This document shows, one piece after another, positions 1 through 4,212 of a stretch of 5,399 bases of DNA (position 1 is the first letter of the stretch; each line of letters begins with the position of its first letter). Position numbers and translations under genes: made by a program. Source of the stretch: Caryophanales bacterium UBA3260 (GTDB taxonomy: Bacteria; Bacillota_I; Bacilli_A; RF39; UBA660); assembly GCA_002362595.1 (NCBI GenBank), contig DEUO01000043.1, forward strand, positions 1 to 5,399. Direction: 5' to 3'. The notes below the pieces were generated by a model. It saw nothing but the letters and a program-made list of their open reading frames with translations, did not search any database and had not been told where the DNA came from.

Positions 1-1469
1 ACTATAAAAATAAATTAATTAGAAGTAAAGTATTATTATCTATTCCTTGTAATATTTTATCTGTAGATTTTAAAAAGAATAATATTTATTCTTATAAAAA
101 AACACCCAAATATTTTGACATTTCTAAAATATTACATACTCTAAAAACTGATACTATAAATTCTACTCTAAAAGTAGATACATTTCCTTACTTAGATGGA
201 TCTTTCTATCTTGATAACAATAATGTTGATTTTGCCAAACATTCGTTAATAATCGGTGCATCTGGTAGTGGAAAATCTAAATATATAAGTTCTTTTATTA
301 AAACAACTAATGATACTTATAAAGATAATTATAAAATAGTTATGATTGATCCACACGCCTCTATTGAAAATGATATTGGCGCCTTAGCTCATACTATAAA
401 TTTTAAAAGTATTGAAGAAAGCATTGATTTATTCGCTTCAAATTCAAACGACTATATAGCTACAACTGAATTAACTTTAGATTTATTTAAAACATTAATT
501 AGTGATCAATATAATTCAAAATTAGAAAGAGTATTACGCCATTCTATTTATTTATTATTATCTACTCATCAATTTAATTTTATAAACTTAAAAAAAATTA
601 TTCTCGATTCAGTATATCGTACTAGTCTTATTAATGATTCTAAAAGTATAATTCCAGAAAGTGTAATTAATTTCTTTCTAAATGACTTTAATGACTTAAA
701 GACCAAATCTTATGGTGAAGCTATTTCTCCTATAATATCTTTTATTGATGAAATGGAAATGATACCTGTATTTAATCAAACTGAACCAAGTTTTTCTTTA
801 AAAGATGTAATATCTAACAATTTTATTACCTTATTTTCTTTAGATATGACTACTTTAGGAGAGAAAGTAACTAAAACTATTTCCGGCTTCATAATGCAAC
901 AACTTCTAACTTTAATTCAAAATATGACAATAAAAGAACATATTATATTTATTATTGATGAAGTCCCTGTAATAGAAAATAATATTTTATGCCGTTTTCT
1001 ATCAGAATCACGAAAATACAATTTATCTTTAATATTAGCTTCTCAGTATTTCAACCAAATTTCATCTTCATTAAAAGATGCCATATTTGCTAATGTTATT
1101 AATTATTATATTTTTCGTGTATCAAGAAGTGATGCTTCTTTATTAGTAAATCATTTAGATATAAAGATTCCTAGTATTTCTGATAAAAGTCCCGAAGAAC
1201 AAAAAGAAGAAAAAATTAATATCTTAAGCAATTTAAATAATCGCGAATGCTTAGTAAGAATAAGTTCAAATAAGCTATTAACACCTTGTTTTAAAGCTCG
1301 TACTTTAGATTTTTCTCCTCTCCCTCTAAAAGAAAAAAAACAATATAATAAAATTGATATAGTAAAATCTAAAAAAAGCAGTTCAAATCTTCTAAATTTT
1401 AATATTGATAATACTAGTTTAAAAGACTTATTAAAACAAACATCTTCAAGTAGAGTGGTGGTTAAATAA
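1..1469 (+). CDS. VirD4/TraG/HerA-like conjugative DNA-transfer ATPase, 5'-partial
   Basis: The reading frame is open from base 3 to the TAA at 1467-1469 (488 residues), with no in-frame ATG before 342 and no credible start, so the gene begins upstream of the window. The Met at 342 is internal, because it lies after the Walker A motif GASGSGKS (bases 255-278). Next comes an IDPHA segment (345-359), typical of the TraG/TraD and HerA (DUF87) group, where IDPHG follows the P-loop strand. A Walker B strand ending IIDE (951-962), then LSESRKYNLSLILASQ (up to 1046) and DAIFANV, match the conserved second half of that family. Known members are hexameric pumps that couple DNA to a conjugative type IV secretion channel or translocate dsDNA. 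The role in conjugation is inferred; no relaxase or VirB4 is visible. The C-terminal ~50 residues are Lys/Ser-rich and probably disordered. The stop overlaps the next ATG by one base. Confidence 0.82.
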   Translation, partial: YKNKLIRSKVLLSIPCNILSVDFKKNNIYSYKKTPKYFDISKILHTLKTDTINSTLKVDTFPYLDGSFYLDNNNVDFAKHSLIIGASGSGKSKYISSFIKTTNDTYKDNYKIVMIDPHASIENDIGALAHTINFKSIEESIDLFASNSNDYIATTELTLDLFKTLISDQYNSKLERVLRHSIYLLLSTHQFNFINLKKIILDSVYRTSLINDSKSIIPESVINFFLNDFNDLKTKSYGEAISPIISFIDEMEMIPVFNQTEPSFSLKDVISNNFITLFSLDMTTLGEKVTKTISGFIMQQLLTLIQNMTIKEHIIFIIDEVPVIENNILCRFLSESRKYNLSLILASQYFNQISSSLKDAIFANVINYYIFRVSRSDASLLVNHLDIKIPSISDKSPEEQKEEKINILSNLNNRECLVRISSNKLLTPCFKARTLDFSPLPLKEKKQYNKIDIVKSKKSSSNLLNFNIDNTSLKDLLKQTSSSRVVVK

Positions 1470-2167
1470 TGAAAAATAATGAAATAATGAAATCAATTAA
1501 TCAAATATTTATTAATGTATTCGGTACCAATAATCCATATACTTTAAATGAAATTCACGAAAAATTAGCTTTCGATATAAAATTACCTAAAGAAGTTCGT
1601 GATACAATAACAGGCGAAACAACATGGGCTGATTCAATAAATTCTAACAATTATATTACTTTAGAAAATATGGAAAAAAGAGATACTGAAATAGGATGGA
1701 TGTTAGAAAAACAAAACATAACCAGTTTAGAGGACATAATAAAAATATGGAATACAATAAATTATACAACAACCGAAAGAGTATATGACTCAGTTGATGT
1801 AAGTGAAAGTGATACTATATATGGTTGTCAAAATGTCTATCGTTCATCTGATTGTAGCTCATCAAAATACTTAATATTCTGTGATTCATGTGGTAATAGT
1901 GAATATCTTCTGGCTTCCCAAAGATCAGGGACATGTTCATTTTGTATTCGTACAGACGATTCTAAAGACTGTAGTAACTCTTACAATGTTATATGTTCTA
2001 ATAAAATAAGCAATTCCTACTTTATTCAAGACTGTTTCAATCTCTATGAATGCATGTTTTGTTCTCATATTGCCAATAAAAAATTCTGTATAGCTAATAT
2101 GCAATTTTCAGAAGAAGAATATTATGCTATAAAAAAAGAAATTATTAAATGGATATTAAAAAATTAA
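1469..2167 (+). CDS. Cysteine-rich repeat protein of unknown function, coupled to the ATPase
   Basis: This 232-residue protein has no function I can name. Residues 1-110 contain no Cys and include TGETTWADS and TTTERVYDS stretches. Residues 120-207 hold 12 cysteines (120, 129, 138, 141, 156, 159, 168, 176, 189, 195, 198, 207). Three are CxxC pairs, and a nine-residue Cys-to-Cys step recurs (120-129-138, 159-168, 198-207). Short Ser/Asn-Ser-x-Tyr units (SSKY, NSEY, SNSY, SNSY) repeat in the same interval, which suggests a small solenoid or a multi-zinc/Fe-S fold. The end (CIANMQFSEEEYYAIKKEI) resembles, from memory, the tail of Cys-rich proteins often mislabelled caib/baif in candidate-phylum genomes. 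There is no signal peptide or membrane span, so it is probably cytoplasmic. The ATG shares a base with the ATPase stop (TAATG), with a weak GTGGTGG element upstream, so translation is probably coupled. ATG 1487 is a possible alternative start without a better ribosome site. Confidence 0.75.
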   Translation: MKNNEIMKSINQIFINVFGTNNPYTLNEIHEKLAFDIKLPKEVRDTITGETTWADSINSNNYITLENMEKRDTEIGWMLEKQNITSLEDIIKIWNTINYTTTERVYDSVDVSESDTIYGCQNVYRSSDCSSSKYLIFCDSCGNSEYLLASQRSGTCSFCIRTDDSKDCSNSYNVICSNKISNSYFIQDCFNLYECMFCSHIANKKFCIANMQFSEEEYYAIKKEIIKWILKN

Positions 2168-2179
2168 TTTTTTCCTTTT

Positions 2180-2196
2180 TTCGACATTTTTCGACA
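2180..2196 (-). promoter_or_regulatory. Tandem Spo0A-type boxes upstream of the cold-shock gene
   Basis: Read on the minus strand there are two perfect copies of TGTCGAA (plus strand TTCGACA at 2180-2186 and 2190-2196), in the same orientation, with starts exactly 10 bp apart. The plus strand is a perfect 10-bp tandem repeat, TTTTTCGACA twice. TGTCGAA is the established 0A box bound by phosphorylated Spo0A, and tandem boxes one helical turn apart are the arrangement at the Bacillus subtilis abrB promoter. The pair lies 46 bp before the csp start codon, just upstream of the likely -10. Whether it activates or represses cannot be told from sequence. Confidence 0.6.
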
Positions 2197-2204
2197 ATAG
2201 AGTA

Positions 2205-2213
2205 TGTAATAAT
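2205..2213 (+). promoter_or_regulatory. Possible extended -10 promoter for csp
   Basis: TGTAATAAT is a TGn extension followed by AATAAT, a 5-of-6 match to TATAAT. No good -35 lies 16-18 bp upstream. The TCGACA copies within the 0A-like boxes sit at the wrong distance (11 and 21 bp) for this -10. An alternative pairing of TCGACA 2191-2196 with TAGAAA 2213-2218 (16 bp) is weaker. A start near 2220 would leave a short leader ahead of the Shine-Dalgarno AAAGGA (2227-2232). Confidence 0.35.
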
Positions 2214-2241
2214 AGAAAAGTATTAGAAAGGAAGAATTAAA

Positions 2242-2451
2242 ATGGAAAGTAAAGTAAAATGGTTTAACAATGAGAAAGGATACGGCTTTATAGAGTATAA
2301 AGAAAATGAAGATATATTCGTGCATTATTCAGCAATAATGCATGATGGATATAAAACCCTAAATCAAGGAGATAACGTTTACTTTGACCTTATTGAAACT
2401 GATAAAGGTTACCAAGCCCGCAATGTCCAAACATTAAATAATATATTATAA
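2242..2451 (+). CDS. csp: Cold-shock domain protein (CspA family)
   Basis: This 69-residue single cold-shock domain is the normal size for bacterial Csp proteins. The start reads KVKWFNNEKGYGFIEY, containing RNP1 (KGYGFIEY), and is followed by RNP2 (DIFVHY, residues 24-29), the two aromatic strand motifs that bind single-stranded RNA and DNA. The domain then runs through the usual GDNVYFDLIETDKGYQARNV end. Family members are cytoplasmic RNA chaperones that melt mRNA structure at low temperature or during growth transitions. AAAGGA at 2227-2232 is nine bases before the ATG. The gene appears monocistronic, with a candidate promoter and Spo0A-type boxes upstream and its own terminator 5 bp after the stop. 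One departure from the commonest Csp sequence is Tyr for Phe in the usual KGFGFI, a conservative aromatic change. Which csp paralogue it is cannot be decided. Confidence 0.95.
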   Translation: MESKVKWFNNEKGYGFIEYKENEDIFVHYSAIMHDGYKTLNQGDNVYFDLIETDKGYQARNVQTLNNIL

Positions 2452-2455
2452 TGTC

Positions 2456-2487
2456 AATAGTTAGATAATAATATCTAACTATTTTTT
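2456..2487 (+). terminator. Intrinsic terminator of csp
   Basis: A perfect 12-bp inverted repeat (AATAGTTAGATA 2456-2467 with TATCTAACTATT 2472-2483) closes on a four-base ATAA loop and runs into six T (2482-2487). It begins five bases after the csp stop. It separates the cold-shock gene from the next promoter, so the downstream operon is likely independent. The stem is A/T-rich but uninterrupted. Confidence 0.82.
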
Positions 2488-2496
2488 AAAAAAATT

Positions 2497-2525
2497 TTGA
2501 CAAAATAAAAAATAAGTATTATTAT
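2497..2525 (+). promoter_or_regulatory. Sigma-A-type promoter of the leader/PRTase/LOG/hisS unit
   Basis: The -35 is a perfect TTGACA (2497-2502). A 17-bp spacer leads to TATTAT (2520-2525), 5 of 6 to TATAAT. The spacer is almost pure A/T. Transcription should start near 2532, giving a very short stretch before the Shine-Dalgarno AAAGGA (2535-2540) of the leader ORF, as expected of a promoter serving a leader-peptide attenuator. Confidence 0.78.
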
Positions 2526-2548
2526 TAAGACGTGAAAGGAAGATTACT

Positions 2549-2614
2549 ATGTTAAAAGTGTTAATTAGTAAATTACATCATCATAATAATCTGCACTTGT
2601 TAATACGACACTAA
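2549..2614 (+). CDS. His-rich 21-residue leader peptide (candidate attenuator peptide)
   Basis: ATG 2549 lies eight bases after a strong Shine-Dalgarno (AAAGGA within GAAAGGAAG) and about 17 bases after the predicted transcription start. The 21 codons end at TAA 2612-2614. Residues 9-21 read LHHHNNLHLLIRH: five His in 21, with CAT CAT CAT at codons 10-12 and CAC at codons 16 and 21. It is followed by competing hairpins and an intrinsic terminator, then by an operon ending in hisS. Known leader peptides of biosynthetic operons (his, trp, leu) carry runs of the regulated amino acid, and ribosome stalling there decides termination. By analogy this one would sense charged tRNA-His; that is inference. 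It is too polar for a typical type I toxin, and no drug-resistance gene follows, so a macrolide-type leader is less likely. Confidence 0.65.
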   Translation: MLKVLISKLHHHNNLHLLIRH

Positions 2615-2682
2615 AAATCGTAGGTACAAGTGCTATTTGTGGTGCTTGTATTTACTTAAGATATAAAAACTTAAAGCTATAC
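2593..2682 (+). promoter_or_regulatory. Mutually exclusive RNA pairings between leader ORF and terminator
   Basis: Hand folding gives three competing helices. Segment 1 (GCACTTGT 2593-2600, leader codons 15-18) pairs perfectly over 8 bp with segment 2 (ACAAGTGC 2626-2633). Segment 2, extended to 2625, can instead pair over 9 bp with segment 3 (GTGCTTGTA 2642-2650; two G-U pairs, 8-base loop). Freed segment 3 sequence plus the following bases (2648-2660) can pair with 2670-2682 in two helices, GTAT/ATAC and TTAAG/CTTAA, around a 4x4 internal loop. That pairing would invade the left arm of the terminator. The first two pairings are solid by eye. The third is weak, and the antiterminator role is inference. 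Confidence 0.5.
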
Positions 2683-2707
2683 AGGTACTATACTGTATAG
2701 CTTTTTT
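2673..2707 (+). terminator. Intrinsic terminator (attenuator) ahead of the PRTase-like gene
   Basis: A perfect 12-bp stem (AAAGCTATACAG 2673-2684 with CTGTATAGCTTT 2693-2704) with an eight-base loop runs into six T (2702-2707). It lies between the leader peptide and the first structural gene, with no other good promoter between it and ATG 2738. Transcription of the operon from the 2497 promoter must therefore read through it, which makes it a conditional terminator rather than an end-of-gene one. Confidence 0.82.
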
Positions 2708-2737
2708 AAATAATAAAATTAGAAAGAGGAAAAAAAT

Positions 2738-3674
2738 ATGAAAAAAATAGAAGATGGAATAGTTTTTAGTAATGATATAAAAACTATCTTAGAAGGTCAA
2801 AATGCTTTAGATTTTAACTATCAAACTAATGGTCTTGTAGTACCAAGAGAAAACACAATAAATTTTTTAAGAAAAAGTTTTCTAAATGAAACAAAAAGAA
2901 TATTCAATAATAGAGTTACTATCATTTCTGAATCAGAAATGCAAGAAAGCTTAGAAAATTCATTAAGAGATGTTTATAAGGTGTATCCCCATTGTCTCCT
3001 TAGATAAGATTTATTTAAAGATTGATAATAAATATATAATATTCTTAGATTGTACAAGACTAGACGGATCTAAAGAATTAGTATCTAGAAATAATTCTAA
3101 TAAGTTTGACTCCGTCGAACTTCAAATAAAACGTATAGCCAGTTATCTTTTAGCAAACGGATCAAAAAGTATTATATTAGCTGATGACGTTGTCTTTAGT
3201 GGCTCAGTTTTAAAAAAGGTAATAAGCATATTTAGTAAGTATAATATAAGAGTAATTGGTATTAGAAGTGCTATTTCAACAACTAGTGCTTATCAAGAAT
3301 TTAATAGTTTTTTACCAAAAAAACTAAAATGTGGTTATTTATTAGCTGAACAAGTAACTGATCAAATATGTGAAAGAGATTTTTACTTTGGTATAGCTCA
3401 GTCTGGTATATCAATCTTGGGAAAAGACAAAACAATTTATAAAGCGCCTTATTTTATTCCATATGGAAATCCTGTAGAAAGAGCTTCAATCCCTGAAAGA
3501 GATAAATTAGATTTTTCTAAGAGCTGTCTAGCTAGAAGCATGTTACTCTGGTCAGAGATAGAAAGACTATCAAAAAGAAAAATACTTATCGAAGACTTAC
3601 CAGAAAAAATTAGTAATACTGATGATAAAGAAGAAGTTGTAAAAACGTTAAAAAAGGAGTGGAAAAAAATATGA
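2738..3674 (+). CDS. Phosphoribosyltransferase-like protein, reading frame split by a +1 shift
   Basis: Two overlapping frames appear to be one gene. The first starts at ATG 2738, with AGAGGA at 2725-2730 seven bases upstream, and stops at 3005-3007 after 89 codons. The second is open from at least 2970 to TGA 3672-3674; its first ATG (2970) has no Shine-Dalgarno and lies inside the first frame. Skipping one C in CCCC (2987-2990) joins them as VYP-IVSLDKIYLKI, giving a 311-residue protein. In the joined numbering, SIILADDVVFSGS (ending at residue 156) matches the PRPP-binding loop of type I phosphoribosyltransferases (hydrophobic strand, DD, then S/T-G-S/T). Such enzymes join a base to PRPP; the substrate here is unknown. 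The rest, including FIPYGNPVERASIP and a Lys-rich tail, I do not recognise. The frame change could be a true mutation (pseudogene), a sequence error or programmed. Its stop overlaps the LOG-gene ATG (ATGA). Confidence 0.7.
2984..2992 (+). other. +1 frame-change site TAT CCC CAT
   Basis: In the upstream frame the codons are TAT 2984-2986, CCC 2987-2989, CAT 2990-2992, ending at TAA 3005. A tRNA-Pro on CCC can re-pair perfectly one base on, since 2988-2990 is again CCC, placing ATT in the A site and entering the long downstream frame. The zero-frame A-site codon at the slip is CAT (His). The exact site of the change is inferred from the smooth join; nearby positions within the 2970-3007 overlap are also possible. 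Confidence 0.5.
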
Positions 3675-4210
3675 AAAAATTACAAATCGGTATCATGGGC
3701 TCAGCAGCGGATTTAAATTATAGCAAAGAAGCTGAAGAATTCGCTAAAGAACTAGGAGGTTTAATCGCCGAAAGTGGCAATATTTTAGTATATGGAGCAG
3801 AAAAAGAATATAGTTCGCTATCAACAACAGCAGCAATTGAATCGAGTAAAAATGGTGGAATAACCGTTGGAATAACATATGGCAAAAAAGGTGACATTTA
3901 CGGCGACTTTCGACCAACAATATTAATTCCATGTGGTCTAGAACTAGGCGGCGGAAGAGAATTTACCTTAATTCTATCATGCGACGTAATAATTGCTATT
4001 AGTGGAGGCTCTGGAACCTTAACAGAAATGGCAATAGCATACCAAGCTAATATACCTATTATAACAGTTGATAAATTTGGCGGCTGGGCTAAAAAACTAT
4101 CTAATAAATACATAGATGAGCGCAATAGATTAAAATGCCTAAGTGCTAAAACACCAAAAGAAGCCTTAAAAAAAGCTCTAAAATTAGTAGAAGAAAGAGA
4201 GAATAGATAA
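3671..4210 (+). CDS. LOG/SLOG-family (TIGR00725-like) nucleotide-binding protein
   Basis: ATG 3671 gives 179 residues and overlaps the preceding stop as ATGA, with AGGAG (3655-3659) 11 bases upstream. A GTG at 3659 lies in that Shine-Dalgarno and is not the likely start. The protein opens with a Rossmann strand-loop (LQIGIMGSAADLNYS), continues with GNILVYGAEKEY and a GGITVGI strand, then GGGREFTLILSCDVIIAISGGSGTLTE, the family signature (GGxGTxxE with an upstream Arg). IPIITVDKFGGW and a C-terminal helix follow. Related LOG enzymes hydrolyse the N-glycosidic bond of nucleoside 5'-monophosphates, and other SLOG domains bind nucleotide ligands. The catalytic Arg and Glu positions appear present, so activity is plausible, but the substrate is unknown. 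Size is normal. Placement between a PRTase-like gene and hisS suggests linked nucleotide and aminoacylation chemistry. It is probably cytoplasmic. Confidence 0.85.
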   Translation: MKKLQIGIMGSAADLNYSKEAEEFAKELGGLIAESGNILVYGAEKEYSSLSTTAAIESSKNGGITVGITYGKKGDIYGDFRPTILIPCGLELGGGREFTLILSCDVIIAISGGSGTLTEMAIAYQANIPIITVDKFGGWAKKLSNKYIDERNRLKCLSAKTPKEALKKALKLVEERENR

Positions 4211-4212
4211 AT

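Noticed and set aside
342..344. ATG 342 as the start of the ATPase
   Set aside because: The same frame is open upstream to the window edge and contains the Walker A motif at 255-278, so 342 is internal.
2157..2175. Palindrome AAAAAATTAATTTTTT as a terminator of the Cys-rich gene
   Set aside because: It is all A/T, has no loop bases and overlaps the stop codon; it could not form a stable RNA hairpin, so it is probably compositional.
2530..2737. T-box riboswitch controlling hisS
   Set aside because: There is no recognisable T-box sequence (GGUGGNACCGCG-like) or specifier stem, and the region is largely taken by a translated leader ORF and compact hairpins.
2970..2972. ATG 2970 as an independent gene start
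   Set aside because: No Shine-Dalgarno precedes it, it is buried in the end of the preceding frame, and its first seven codons look like out-of-frame sequence; the joined reading is smoother.
3659..3661. GTG 3659 as the LOG-gene start
   Set aside because: It overlaps the AGGAG that would serve as ribosome site, whereas ATG 3671 forms a classic ATGA overlap and begins directly at the conserved Rossmann strand.
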